64,000 nucleotides of DNA, taken from assembly GCA_036172665.1 (NCBI GenBank), contig CM069870.1, positions 59,706,212-59,770,211 on the forward strand, in the 5' to 3' direction. Below, piece after piece: positions 20,284 through 31,325 of the stretch. The notes beneath the pieces were generated by a model. That model was given only the letters and a program-made list of their open reading frames with translations. It made no database searches and had not been told where the DNA came from. Positions within the stretch are counted from its first letter, which is position 1. The number at the start of each line of letters is the position of its first letter. The position numbers were made by a program, and so were the translations under genes. This stretch comes from Prosopocoilus inquinatus (lineage: Eukaryota; Arthropoda; Insecta; Coleoptera; Lucanidae).

Positions 20284-21194
20284 TTAAATGAAATAAAATT
20301 ACTCCAGCCTACGTTCTGTACTCGTGTTTATTTTATCAAAATATTTAATTAAAAACAAGGTAAAGAATTGACTTGTTATAACCGAAAAAGATTACCCACT
20401 GCTTATTAGCTGGTGAGGAGTACCGAGAAACGTTCCATGATAGTTTATAAATAAATACGAATCATTCGACTCGAGACACTTTAAGCTTTTAAACACGCAC
20501 ACGTGTTTAAAACCGCAATGTTGTCCGCAAACAAATCAAGTAAAGGAGGGGCGCTTACTTTTTGACGTATACTAAGTCCTGGCCTGTTGCCCTTGGGGAT
20601 GTCATTTCAGGTGAACGATACCGCATCCGGTCGTCACAACGTCGCAAAATCGCTACACCTGGCTGATTACTATTATCGAGAGGGAGCTAGCTCCACCACT
20701 GTACTAAAAATACTAAATGGATCGATATAAAATGATCCCAGAAGCCTGATTTGGAGAAATAAAATAGAACTTAGTTGCGCGATCGGACGACATCCGACCG
20801 TATGACATATTACCTGACTGAACTGGAAAAGTTGGCAGAAGCTTGAAAAATGGCTTATGGACTGACGCTATACAATAATAATAAATAGCATAAAGCTCAG
20901 TAATTGCTTTTACTTCGTGAGTTAAAACATTGAAATTTCCCAACACGCTTCCGGCAGGCAACCGAGTTTATATGCTCCAAATGCGCGTCGCCTCTAATGC
21001 AGGATGTGAGCTAGTCGATCAATAGAAAATATTTCATCTAACGAACACGAACGCCTTTTTCTGATTTTATATGACAAGCTGGCTAATAACAAAGACAGGT
21101 ATCAGGCTTATTTCAAATTGCAGCAATAAACGTACCATCTTGCAGGTGTTCTCACATCAAACTGTCCGCCATTATAATAATAATAATAATATTA
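20284..21194. other. Unassigned DNA
   Basis: Nothing recognised apart from an (AAT)n tract at 21174-21194 next to the hammerhead repeat. Confidence 0.4.
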
Positions 21195-21358
21195 GAAAAA
21201 TTTTGTGCAAATCGTTTTTGATTGCAGTGAGAACCTCGAGCAGCCTCTGGACAGCTGTTTCAGCCCTGCTTGGGGCTTCTTCAGCAGAAACGTAGCTCGA
21301 CATTCCCACTGCAGACCAAAAACGACTTGCCCAATTTATTCGCAATTGCGATGTAAGA
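21195..21358 (-). repeat. Hammerhead-family repeat, copy B
   Basis: Contains both outer arms and the ribozyme core in minus orientation, and runs on to TTCGCAATTGCGATGTAAG. A hAT element then interrupts it. Sequence resumes at 23488 as the start of another unit, so copies B and C were originally in tandem. Confidence 0.85.
21243..21291 (-). ncRNA. Hammerhead ribozyme (type I), copy B
   Basis: On the minus strand: GTTTCTG (stem I), CTGAAGA (core), AGCCC-CAAGCA-GGGCT (stem II and loop), GAAA (core), ACAG/CTGT (stem III, no loop), C (cleavage site), CAGAGGC (stem I return). All invariant core bases are present. Stem III without a loop would work only as a dimer or in tandem RNA, as proposed for other minimal metazoan hammerheads. 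Activity is predicted, not shown. Confidence 0.75.
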
Positions 21359-21366
21359 ATGATGAA

Positions 21367-23479
21367 TAAAGAGCGGATTCTATGCTAAATGCATATTGCA
21401 TGCATATTTTGCATATTTGAGTATTTTGTTCAATTTTCGCATATTTCTTAAAAACGTGCATATATATGCAAATTTGAAAGAATTTGTGTCGAAGTGAGTA
21501 AATTTTTTCCTGAATTCTTAATTCGTCAGAACATGTTGTTGCATTAATTAGGGTCTAGTTTGCACCCTTCTTGGGCTTAAGCAGGCAGAATTTTCCAAGT
21601 AGTGAATTAGGGATTTCCAAGTACTTTCTTAACGATGCGGTGGGGCGTTCATGTTTGCAATATTGTTTCATCACTTCTTCACGGATTATTAGTCGGTTAT
21701 TGCTGCGAACGTTTAGTTCTTCCGTAAAAGTATTTTTGTTTGTGAGAAGTGCAATATGCCGAAAGACAATTCGAGCCTGGTTAATTCCTGGATCAGAAGC
21801 TATCCCGAGCTTGCTTACACCAATGGAAGCGTATTCTGTAAAGCCTGTAGTAAAATGGTAAGTTTTAAGTTTGTTTTCTTCCTCCTTAGGTAAATATTTG
21901 CTTGGTTCTTGAATATTGAAAGTTCAGACAGTTTAAAAAATTCAAGTTCTTGTTGTAGATACCAACCCAACGAAAATTTTCGGTCACACAACATGTCGGG
22001 ACAGAACTACACAAGTCAAAATGCAAGAAGATGAATGAATCGAAAACATTTCAATTACCCTAAATGTTCCCGATGAAAGTACGTTAAGAAAAAATTACGT
22101 GCCTCGCATCTACAACGATACTCTAAAAGAAGTCAAGAAAATCGTAGAAAATCAATATATTTATTTTATTGTGGATGAAACTACTGATTCTTGTGGGCGT
22201 TACATTGTAAATTTGTTAATAGGGTTTTTGCGGGAAGATAAACCTAGTGAATCTTATTTAATAGCCTGTACACAGTTAGACAAAACTAATCATTTAAGTA
22301 TTTTAAGATCTGTTAATGAATGTTTTATGAAATTTTTCTCACCTAATGTAGTTCCTACTGAAAAAATTTTACTTATGGTATCAGATGCTGCCCCTTACAT
22401 GGTTAAAGCCGGGCAGCAATTTAAAACAATTTATAAAAATTTAGTTCACGTGAGTTGTTTAGCTCATGGATGTAACAGAGTAGCTGAACATATTAGATGT
22501 GAATTTTCTGATGTAAATCTACTAATTAGTACCATTAAAAAAATATTTGTCAAAAGTCCCCTACGAGTTCAGTTGTACAGGGAAAAATTGCCGAATGTAC
22601 CTTTACCTCCCGAACCAGTGTTGACTAGGTGGGGAACTTGGTTGGAAGCGGCAATGTTTTATGCTGAACATTTTGTAGCAATTAAGGAATTGGTTGTAGA
22701 GTTTAATGCCCAAGATAGTGCTGCTATTGCAAAGGCACAAAATATTGTAACAAAAACTTCATTGGCAAATCAACTGAACTTCATCAAAATGCATTACAGT
22801 TTTGTAATACAAACTATAAACAATTTAGAAAAACCGAAAATGTCTTTAATAGAATCCGTTAAAATTATTAAAGAATTTAAAGAGAATATTTCAAAAGTTC
22901 CAGGTAAAATCGGCAGTTCAGTAAATAAAAAATGTTTATCCGTTTTAGATAAAAATAGCGGCTTCAAAACCCTTGAGGAAATTTACGAAATTTTGAATGG
23001 AAACTTTGAAATTGACTTAAGTGTAGAATTTTCAGCTATGAGTCACTTTAAATATGCTCCAATTACCTCCGTGGATGTTGAAAGAGGAGTTTTTCAATTT
23101 ATAAAAATATTTTGTCAGATAAAAGGCAAAATTTCCTGGTAGAGAACTTGGAAAAACACATTGTTGTAAATTATAATCGAAGATTTTTTTAGTCGTTATA
23201 ATATTTACTTAATAATGTACATACATAATATACATACTTCCTTCATATAAGCGTTTACAAATAAATGTAAATAAATTGTATAAAATATAATGTTTTTTAT
23301 TTGAATAAGAATGCCCATAAAACACAGTAGACCAGTTATTGCATTATTTGAAGTGTTCGGCCTATCTTGCACATATTTCGCCATTTTTAGTGCATATATA
23401 TGTGCATATTTCATCATTTTTTAGTGCATATATATGCGCATATTTCACCAAAATTACTCGCATATAAATCCGCTCTCTA
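21367..23479 (+). mobile_element. hAT element 1 (BED-finger type)
   Basis: The terminal repeat is TAAAGAGCGGATT on the left and TAGAGAGCGGATT on the right (minus strand). It is flanked by a perfect 8-bp duplication, ATGATGAA (21359-21366 and 23480-23487). Sub-terminal regions are rich in TGCATATATATGCA-like motifs, probable transposase-binding repeats. It is inserted between two units of the hammerhead repeat. Confidence 0.92.
21756..23192 (+). pseudogene. hAT transposase pseudogene with BED zinc finger
   Basis: Exon 1 (21756-21857) encodes MPKDNSSLVNSWIRSYPEL ... VFCKACSKM. The donor is GTAAGT at 21858. An intron of about 101 bp ends TTGTTGTAG at 21958. Exon 2 resumes with IPTQRKFSVTQHVGTELHKS, completing the CxxC...HxxxxH BED finger across the splice. 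The frame then breaks: roughly 100 codons are missing before STLRKNYVPRIYND. The long frame 22099-23142 carries the RNase H-like hAT core (IVDETTDSCGRYIVNLL, SDAAPYMVKAG, CLAHGCNRVAE, TRWGTWLEA). A frameshift after VDVERGV displaces the C-terminal dimerisation region, whose true end is near 23192. It belongs to the same family as 42993-44532 and resembles CGGBP1-like hAT proteins. Confidence 0.85.
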
Positions 23480-23487
23480 ATGATGAA

Positions 23488-23692
23488 CATATAAAATAGC
23501 GACATCTTACTATCGCTTTTTGACCTAACATTGCAGTAGGATAGACAAATTGAAGCGGGATTTGCTCCTAATGAGTCCCCCATGCAAGGCGGCCATGCTT
23601 GCTGTCAAAGCATAATGAAAGATTTTAGAAAAATTTTGTGCAAATCGTTTTTGATTGCAGTGAGAACCTCGAGCAGCCTCCGGACAGTTGTT
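23488..23692 (-). repeat. Hammerhead-family repeat, copy C
   Basis: Starts CATATAAAATAGCGACATC and ends GCCTCCGGACAGTTGT, where it switches into inverted copy D. Only the outer half of the ribozyme is present. It forms a near-perfect inverted repeat of about 200 bp with 23772-23975. Confidence 0.9.
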
Positions 23693-23975
23693 AAATTGGG
23701 CAAGTCGTTTTTGGTCTGCAGTGGGAATGTCGAGCTACGTTTCTGCTGAAGAAGCCCCAAGCAGGGCTGAAACAGCTGTCCAGAGGCTGCTCGAGGTTCT
23801 CACTGCAATCAAAAACGATTTGCACAAAATTTTTCTAAAATCTTTCATTATGCTTTGACAGCAAGCATGGCCGCCTTGCATGGGGGACTCATTAGGAGCA
23901 AATCCCGCTTCAATTTGTCTATCCTACTGCAATGTTAGGTCAAAAAGCGATAGTAAGATGTCGCTATTTTATATG
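23693..23975 (+). repeat. Hammerhead-family repeat, copy D (best copy)
   Basis: Nearly complete unit in plus orientation, from TAAATTGGGCAAGTCG through the ribozyme to GTCGCTATTTTATATGTTC. The flanks of the ribozyme (23701-23745 and 23781-23822) are themselves imperfect reverse complements, so the ribozyme tops a hairpin of about 40 bp. The unit length, with the missing tail seen in copy B, is about 330 bp. Confidence 0.9.
23739..23787 (+). ncRNA. Hammerhead ribozyme (type I), copy D
   Basis: Stem I is GTTTCTG/CAGAGGC (7 pairs including two G-U). The core CTGAAGA is at 23746-23752. Stem II is AGCCC/GGGCT with loop CAAGCA. GAAA is at 23769-23772. Stem III is ACAG/CTGT. The predicted cleavage follows C23780. 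Stem I extends beyond an internal loop through CGAGC/GCTCG (23731-23735 with 23789-23793) and TGCAGTG/CACTGCA. This fits CUGANGA-II-GAAA-III-UH exactly. Confidence 0.8.
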
Positions 23976-25500
23976 TTCAATAATAATAATGTTTATTGGT
24001 TCAAAAAAAAGTAACCAAACGGTTCTAGATCAGCAGTCCCAAAAGGATATGCTGCTCTTCCTCTAAAACCTTTAGGTTGAATGTAAATACAAATAAATAC
24101 ATTGTAAAATGGCAGTAAACAAAAATGACAAATATGATAGATTAATAAGAGATTAAGTATTAGTTTACATAAATATTTCTGAGGAAGCTATTGTACATAA
24201 TGAATACAAATAATACAAAAATCAAACATCTTTGAGAAATACAGATACTGAGTTAATAATCAGAAAAATAACCACAGCACAAACTACCAAAAAGTCACCA
24301 AAAAGGTAGAGTTATTGAAAACGAAGCAACATCTAACGCCTGAAAGATGAAACTGTAACAGATTTAAGATTAACAGGAATATTATTATAAGTTTTAACTA
24401 TATTGTACGTAAACGATCTGTGATAAAGAGAAGTACGATGCGCAGGAGGCGTAAGTAAACCTTTATTCCTTATATTTATGTTGTGAACTGACGTTCTGAA
24501 AGAAATTTTATCGTAAAGGTAAGGAGGTATTTCACTTTGTATAATTTTATAAAAAAATACAGCAGAGTGCAACTGACGTCGTTGGATCATATTTAACCAA
24601 TTTGCCTTTGCAAAAAAATGTGAGGTATGGTCCCTGCGCCTAAGGCCGTATATAAAACGCAAACAAGAATTTTGAACTTTCTGAATTCTGGATATGTTGA
24701 CACTGTCCAAGCACGGACCGTAGATCACATCGCCATAATTAAACTGCGAGAGTACTAAAGAGTTGCATAACATTTTGCGAGCGTCCATGTTCAGGAATTC
24801 TTTGCTGTTGTAAAGTATTTTCAATTTACAATAGGATTTTTGGATTAATTTACTTACGTGTGTTTTAAATCTCAGATTTGTGTCAACATAAAGACCCAAA
24901 TTTTTAGCGCAATCAGTAATTACTAAAGATGTGTCTTTAACACATATATTTATTTTATTTACTATTGTACTGCGCGCCTTATTTCTGTCAAATACAAGTG
25001 CACAACATTTATTAGTATTTATTGCTAAGCAATGATCTGCGCAAGTAGTGATAATTTGATCCAAATCAGAGTTAATTTGTGTAATAGCTTCATCAATATT
25101 ATTTAGATCAAAATGATGCATAAGTTGAGTGTCATCGGCATATATTTGACATTTACAGAATTCAAGGTTATTGAAAATAAAACTAGTGTAAATTGAATAT
25201 AGAATTGGCCCGAGGATACTTCCCTGAGGAACCCCCGATTTAAGTTCTTGAGATATTGACTTAGTATTTTTGTACACGACTTTCTGGAACCTATTCAATA
25301 AGTAACTACTGAAAAATGCAACTGCCGAATCGCTAAGACCAATGTAATGAAAAATGGATAAAAGTAAATTATGGTCAACCGTGTCAAAAGCCTTAGAAAA
25401 ATCAAGTAGAACTAGCACTGTTATTTTATGGTAAACGTCACAGATTATTGACAGTTTATGAAACAACTTGCTTTGAATTTTTTTTCCTATTAACCTTATG
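23976..25500 (-). mobile_element. Non-LTR retrotransposon, 5'-truncated
   Basis: The minus-strand 3' UTR ends at a short (ATT)n tail (23976-23989), abutting hammerhead copy D. The coding region starts abruptly in RT near 25490, where unrelated sequence begins; 5' truncation is normal for target-primed insertion. The protein is of the same lineage as that at 40160-41960, which also ends in (ATT)n. Confidence 0.8.
24333..25500 (-). pseudogene. Non-LTR reverse transcriptase, C-terminal part
   Basis: Encodes the palm and thumb of a Jockey/CR1-like RT: LVLLDFSKAFDTVDHNLL (first catalytic Asp), GVPQGSILGPILYSIYT, and YADDTQL (catalytic Asp pair). It then has the C-terminal domain NSCLRFIYGLRRRDH, WLNMIQRRQLHS and PPYLYDKISFRTS. 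Endonuclease and the RT fingers are missing. The terminal residues VSSFRR stop early compared with the sister element, where the frame continues about 10 codons, so a small frameshift is likely. The open frame extends upstream to 25604, but that part (MAQARSFFCG...) is foreign sequence fused by the truncation. Confidence 0.85.
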
Positions 25501-25942
25501 CCATGGTGAAAGAAACCCAACCGTTGCAATAAGATATCACGAGCGTAACAAAAGGAGCGCTTAACGCGTTTTGACCCACAAAAAAAAGAACGGGCCTGCG
25601 CCATCCGTAACCTACGGTATATCTGAAGCTGCGTCTCTCTCGGAGATTACGATGTGAAGAAAAGCTGCGTAACAATGCCCACTCAGTGGAGTCAGGGTGG
25701 AGCAATTCAAAAGGTCTTACGATTAAGGGCACCACCCAGCAATTTTTACGCAACCTATAAGTATCGGTGATGCACAGCCGGGAAAATGTACCCCTATTTG
25801 TTCCCGAAAGAGGCAATACCCCATGACCAGCTTCTCCGTTGGCATACCGCAAGTGGCGATCGTTAGGGAATACAAATAAAAATGGATTCCCTGAAACCCG
25901 TCCCTAACAATACATATACATCCCGACCAAAGTAATCACTAA
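25501..25942. other. Unassigned, possibly fragment of another element
   Basis: Relatively GC-rich block with a 118-codon minus-strand frame (25496-25852) of unknown type. No motif supports a function. Confidence 0.35.
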
Positions 25943-26090
25943 GGGCCAGTTGCACCAAACACTTTAAGGCTAGCTTAACTCTAAGTATCGCTTAGAATAT
26001 GACGAATACAATGTTGTGTAATCTCCAATGTCACATTATTAGCGATGCTTAAATTTAAGCTCGGTTTAAAGTATTTGGTGCAACTGACAG
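25943..26090. mobile_element. MITE with TAA target duplication
   Basis: 148 bp. The left end is GGGCCAGTTGCACCAAACAC. The right end on the minus strand is CTGTCAGTTGCACCAAATAC. Both continue into TTTAA...GCTTAA. TAA flanks both sides (25940-25942 and 26091-26093), so PIF/Harbinger-type. Confidence 0.85.
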
Positions 26091-27599
26091 TAAGCAAATA
26101 AACTCTAGTTCGTATCAAAAGCAAATCATTTATTGTTACACGCAGTTGTATGTTCAGTAATTGTACGTATCCCCTAGCGGGGTGATTGATCGTAAACCTA
26201 TCGGAATTATTCAAATTTATATGGCCAAAACCACAAAGAACAAAGGCGCACTCTCGTGTTTGCTTACAGTCACAAGCATCAAAATAATGGGACAAAAATA
26301 TTAAGGCAGCACAGGCCGAAATGGCTAAAATAAGCGCACGATCAGAGCCAAGACGGAGAAACTCTCCAAAACTACGTAAACGTTTTGCGCTCGGAAGGAG
26401 TCAACTAGCACGAACAATGTAAAGATAAAATGCAAAATGGAAAACAATAAAAGAAATAGGGCAAACAGTGTAAATACGACTCTAATGAATATGACAAACG
26501 CGACAAAACTTCCCTGTCTACGATGCCCCCAACAAGCAGCGCGGCCCTACCCGCCAAATTCGTTGCCGAAAATCCCGTAGCTCAGCACAATCTCCGCCAC
26601 TGGCAATGTGCACACCCGGTGTTATGACGCCACGTATTCAATTCCGCAGATGAGAAGAAAAATTGGAATGTTGTTACTCAAGTTTTCCTTGGGAACGAAA
26701 TATCAGTAAGGTGGCTGCGACAGTCCAAAAAACGGAGACGGCAATACCTTTTTTTCTTTCAGCGAAGGCAAGAGGAAATGACGGCTGTCGGAGTTTAGCC
26801 GCCGCTCACGAGGTTGGTCGAGGCCAACGCCCGGCGTTGAATTGCTGGTGAAAATATATCCCAGATTATTTGCTATAAAGAAAGTAAACGAGGATTAACG
26901 AACCCGAGCAATAAACGCACGTGGAAAACAAGAAGGTAACAAGATAGGAAAACAAAATAACTCTTACCTTGCTCGGGGAACCAAGCCCGGAAAGGGTTTC
27001 TCACGTCCACCAAACCCGTAGAAAACGGTTCAACAAACAGTCAGGGGCACAACTAACAAAGTGAATACATCCGTACAGGACGGTAGGGTTAACGTTAGCT
27101 TCGTTTCCAAAACACCCTCAAACTCACTACGTTTTACAGACCTGAACACAACTGCACCATCTCATTGCTGGCATATAAAAGAAAGGAACATGCGTTCCGA
27201 ACGAGAAGCTGTCCGACAACGAAGAACCACACGGCTAACATGAGCGTACAAAGGGAAGTCTACTCGACTGCAACGACAATAGCGAAAAATGATTGTAACA
27301 AATGTTACAGAACACCATCCACCGGCAGTATGTCATCGCAAAGTTCGCTCTGTTGATTTATTTCTTAAGCCCAAACAATACATATTGAATGCATCACGGT
27401 TCCCATTTAATATTCAATAAAACGTTCCTTGACTTCCTGGTTTTCCCCGACTTTTCGTTAAAAAAATTGCGATTACGTAACTTCCGTAAATTTTATGTGT
27501 TAAATTTAAATTTTCCATTTCTTAGTTATTAGTAATTAGTAATATAAATTATTTTTATTTATTATTATTATTATCTGCCGGTTTGTCTAAAAATAAAAA
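26091..27599. other. Unassigned DNA
   Basis: No supported gene. Open frames here are short and without motifs. A block near 27290-27365 (CACCATCCACCGGCAG) resembles 28820-28880 and is therefore part of a local repeat. Confidence 0.4.
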
Positions 27600-28175
27600 T
27601 TAGAGTATTAAATTATACAATGAAAAAAGCCTTAACATAGGCAAACCAATGCACTCAGCAGTCCATATGGTTGCGGTTAAAATATTTCTTTTGTGAAAAG
27701 TGCTTAAATAAATTCGAAATTCTGCCAGATTTAGCTTACACGCCCTAAAAATTACTAACTTAGTTTTTTTTTTAATTTTCATCTGTATTAACAGAGAAAA
27801 TTATGTAATTACTTTAAAAAATTATAAACAATTAATTTCAATAACGACCTACTTGTTTATTTAAAAATAATGAATAGAAATTTTCAGCCTTAGTATAGGC
27901 AGCCCAGTGAACAGAACGGTTTGTGTGGTTACCTAAACTTAAAGCTTTAAGGAGTTTTTCTTTAAATTAAAAATGTGATGAACTTGTTCACAGTTCGATT
28001 ACGGGTTTTCTTTTACATTTAAACAATTTTCCGCTTTCCTTTTTTTTTAATTTCAGAAAACAAATCTCCAGTTTCAGTAGATATACAAAAGTTGCTAATT
28101 TAAGAAATGTCACCTACATTAACGCAGAAAATTGTTAAATTACTTTTCAAATTAGTAGCAATTAATAATAAATTG
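27600..28175 (+). repeat. Diverged tandem duplication, period about 280 bp
   Basis: 27625-27890 aligns with 27890-28170. Examples are GCCTTAACATAGGCAAACCA against GCCTTAGTATAGGCAGCCCA, and ATTAACAGAGAAAATTATGT against ATTAACGCAGAAAATTGTTA. The two units are AT-rich and non-coding. Confidence 0.6.
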
Positions 28176-28400
28176 AATAGATAAAACAGCGACATCCTAC
28201 GATCGCTTTTTGTTGCAAATCGTTTTTGGTCGCAGTGAAAACCTCGAGCAGCCTCTGTACAGCTGTTTCAGCCCTGTTTGGGGCTTCGTCATCAGAGAGG
28301 TGGCTCGACATTCCCACTGCAAACCAAAAACGATAGGGCTGAAACAGATGTAGAGACGCTGCTCGAGGTTTTCACTCCAATCAAAAACGATTATTAAAAC
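28176..28400 (-). repeat. Hammerhead-family repeat, copy E (rearranged)
   Basis: Starts AGATAAAACAGCGACATCCT, skips most of the outer arm, contains a whole ribozyme region in minus orientation (28214-28333), then a partial plus-orientation copy (28334-28392). Confidence 0.85.
28251..28299 (-). ncRNA. Degenerate hammerhead ribozyme, copy E
   Basis: Minus strand: CTCTCTG, then ATGACGA where the intact copies have CTGAAGA, then AGCCC-CAAACA-GGGCT, GAAA, ACAG/CTGT, A, CAGAGGC. Stems II and III and the GAAA strand are intact, but the invariant first C of the core is A. Cleavage should be abolished. Confidence 0.65.
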
Positions 28401-28988
28401 AAAAATAAAGTATTAATAAATATTGCATACAAAATACTAATCAATGTTCAAGTTCTTCATTCATTTACACTGACCTTTGTATTAAAAAAGACGAACTCCC
28501 TTCCTGACTTTTCCCTAATATTATGGACCTTTTGAATCTCCTGACATCTCCTGGTTTTTTAGATTTTCACGGTGAGTGGAGACCCTGATGATGCAAGTAC
28601 TTCAGGCACGTCTTATTATTTTATAATTGCAATCACACTGAGGTTCCCTTTCTAATTTTAATTAATTATTCTTTTGTATAGAATTCCGGTTTCTTACACT
28701 AACTTTTTTTTACCAGATATTCTAAAATTGATAAACTAATCTTGCATTTACATAGTTAATTTTAAATAACTTTTTTCCTATTCATATTATTTATGTGACC
28801 CAGTTAGTTACTCAGCCGTTGTAAAAAAAACCATCCACTGGCAGATGGCATGACAGTATTTATTTATTTCTCATGCCTAAATGATACAAGTCGCTCACAC
28901 ACTTGTCTGTGTTGAGAAATCAATTTTACTTCTTACGTTTTTCTTGCATCTAGTGCAGAACAGACCCACGGAATGTTTTTTTTTAAGA
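28401..28988. other. Unassigned AT-rich DNA
   Basis: No gene recognised. It probably includes the decayed 5' end of the mariner that follows. Confidence 0.35.
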
Positions 28989-29825
28989 AACTTTCTTTGT
29001 TTGAGCGCGCTTGGCAGATTATCTGAGGAACTTACCATTTATTTTCGTGCCATGATTTTTTACGTATTCAAATGTGGTCTAACGCCGAAACAATGCCTCG
29101 ATCGGCTTCATTTGGCTTTTGGAGATGAAGCACCATCAAAGAGCAGTGCTTATAATTGGTTTGTCGAATTCCAGCGTGGACGTACCTCTCTCAGTGACGA
29201 ATTTCGTGAAGGTCGTCCATCAACATCTGTTGTTGCCACTAATATAGATGCTGTGCGTGAAATGCTTGAGCGAGATCGACATGTGAGATACCGTGAGATT
29301 CAAGGATCCTTACGCATTAACATGAAAGCAATACACCAGATTTTGCATGATCATTTGAATGTACGAAAGCTTTGCAGTCGTTGGATCCCACACAATTTAA
29401 CAGATGCGCAAAAGCAGGGTCGTGTCAAATGGTGCGAAGAAATGCTCAAGAAATTTAATGGAGGTCGTTCAAATTTAATTTATAACATCGTTACTGGTGG
29501 CGAAAGGTGGATCTATTAGTACCAGCCAGAAAGTAAACAACAATCTACCGTTTGGGTATTTCAAAATGAACCAAAACCAACAAAAGTTGTCCATTCACGC
29601 AGTGCTGCGAAGCAATGATTGCTTGTTTCTTTGGTTAACTGGACATGTAGCATCCGTGACTTTAGAGGATCGAAAAACCGAGAATGCTGATTGGTATTTG
29701 TTGATCAAATAAGAAGAAACAATCGAAATCGACGAATTATTCTCCATCATGACAACGCCAGCTCTCACTCAGCCCGTCAAACAGTTGATTTTTTGTTATC
29801 AACTTTGTTATTCACCAAGGTCAAT
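28989..29825 (+). pseudogene. Mariner transposase pseudogene, C-terminus lost
   Basis: A second mariner, unlike the one at 1384. The recognisable protein starts near LSEELTIYFRAMIFYVFKCG, continues through AYNWFVEFQRGRTSLSD and GRPSTS (linker), HQILHDHLNVRKLCSRWIP and VTGGERWIYYYQPESK. The first catalytic Asp (normally TGDE) is Gly here. Several frameshifts follow from 29515. The second Asp remains in ILHHDNASSHSARQ (about 29737-29780). The protein ends near 29825 before the PYSPDL block and third Asp, where copia-related sequence begins. The open frame starts at 28881, but its first 30 or so codons do not resemble mariner. Confidence 0.85.
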
Positions 29826-31325
29826 TTGGTAAGATTTTAAAGGAACGAATCCTTTAAAATATTTTGGTTTCAACTGATTTTTAGAGGGATATTTATTATA
29901 CCGTCTAGTTTTCAGTATCTGGTGACATTTCGAAATCAATTTTATCTGAAAAACCAACAACATAACAACTATAAAAAGTGATCGATTAATGGGAATTGGA
30001 AATTGATTATTCTCGACACTCCCTGTCAATTGAACACTTCTCCATTGTCTCTTGAAGTCCTATGCCCTTCAAGCAAACTTGTAATTTTGGAAAAACTAGT
30101 GGTTAAGTCAAAAAATCTGGTAACATATCTTCAGTACTAAGATAATTTACATCAATCAGGTGATCCTTCAGAGGCTGACGCAAAAAATGATGACTATGAA
30201 AAACTGAGTTCCGAGCAAGTTTTCCTGCTCCTTGATTATCATTAAATAAATCAGCACGGCTCAGTTTTTCAAATCCCAGTTCAGTTAAACATCTAATTAA
30301 ATAAATAGACTCTTTTATAAGCACCTGTGAGACCCATATACTCTGCCTCGGTGGAGGATAAGACGACGGTACGTTGTTTTCTGCACTCCCATGGGATAGA
30401 ACTTCCTGCTAAAATAAATGTGAATCTTTCATAAGAATTATACAGCCCCTCCAATCAGCATCTACACAACCTTGTAATGGTTTTTCCGTCTTTCGATAAA
30501 CTAATGCTAAATTCATGGTACCTTCGGAATTTCTGAGCGCTCTTTTGGTTGCGGTCCAGTGCATTTTTCCAAAATTATTGTTGAATTGGCTCAAGTAACT
30601 CTCTGCGTACGATATATCTGGTCGGGTTGCCATAGCCAGATACATCAGACCTCCTATCAACTCGCGAAACGGATCTGGCTTGCTTTCATAATCGCCCTCA
30701 TTTGAATCTGCAGTCAATTTTATTCCTACTGCCATTGGAGTATTCACAGGTTTGCAATTCATCATATCGAACCTTTCGAGAATGTCATACGTGCAGCTCC
30801 TTTTGGAGCGTAAACAGATTCCACTTTTTCCTAAACTTCTTTCGATGTGTTACATCCACGAATATGTTGGAGTTCGGACGAACTAATTGATTAGGGGATA
30901 TTTGCCTTTGCTTTCAGATCTTGCTTTGTCCTGCCTTTGTCCACTCTTTAAGAGCTTCGAGGTATTACCCAATACATATCCTCACATGTCACATTTTATC
31001 AAGAGCTTGTGCATGCACTTTTCATGTGTCGACATTTTTTTTTGGGCAGCATTTCTAAACGTATTGAGTTCATCATACCTACTTAATTATGCCATGGTCC
31101 AAATTCAATGAGCTTCCGGCGATATAGCAAAACACAAACGTCAGTTTTTGATGCAGTTCGTGTCCGACACGGGGATAATGAAGATTGCAATACTAAAACG
31201 ACGATATAATATTCTGTATTTGGCAACTTTTTTATGTATTATGACATTTACAATCAACAACATAACAACTATACAAAGTGTTCTTGATTGATGGGAATTG
31301 GAAATTGTTTATTCTCAATAATACA
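29826..31325 (-). mobile_element. Ty1/copia element, large internal deletion
   Basis: Minus-strand element. The 3' LTR begins at about 30018 (TGTCGAGAATAATCAATTTC) after a purine run, GACAGGGAG. A related LTR piece lies at 31252-31320 (GAGAATAAACAATTTCCAAT), sharing TATAGTTGTTATGTTGTTG. Only the C-terminal part of Pol lies between them, so most of gag, integrase and RT has been lost. The outer ends could not be fixed. Confidence 0.65.
30060..30860 (-). pseudogene. Copia Pol remnant (RT end and RNase H)
   Basis: Frames on the minus strand read MNCKPVNTPMAVG, FRELIGGLMYLAMATRPDIS, YAESYLSQFNN, HWTATKRALR and VDADW (30765-30409). These form the conserved block after the copia RT active site. 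RNase H follows in other frames (30324-30103): LIRCLTELGFEKLSR, FNDNQGAGKLARN, HHFLRQPLKDHLIDVNYLST. At least two frameshifts are present, and the YVDD block is missing. Confidence 0.85.

Noticed and set aside
25496..25852. 118-codon minus-strand ORF next to the non-LTR element
   Set aside because: No motif seen. It overlaps the truncation boundary and is probably chance within an unidentified GC-richer fragment.
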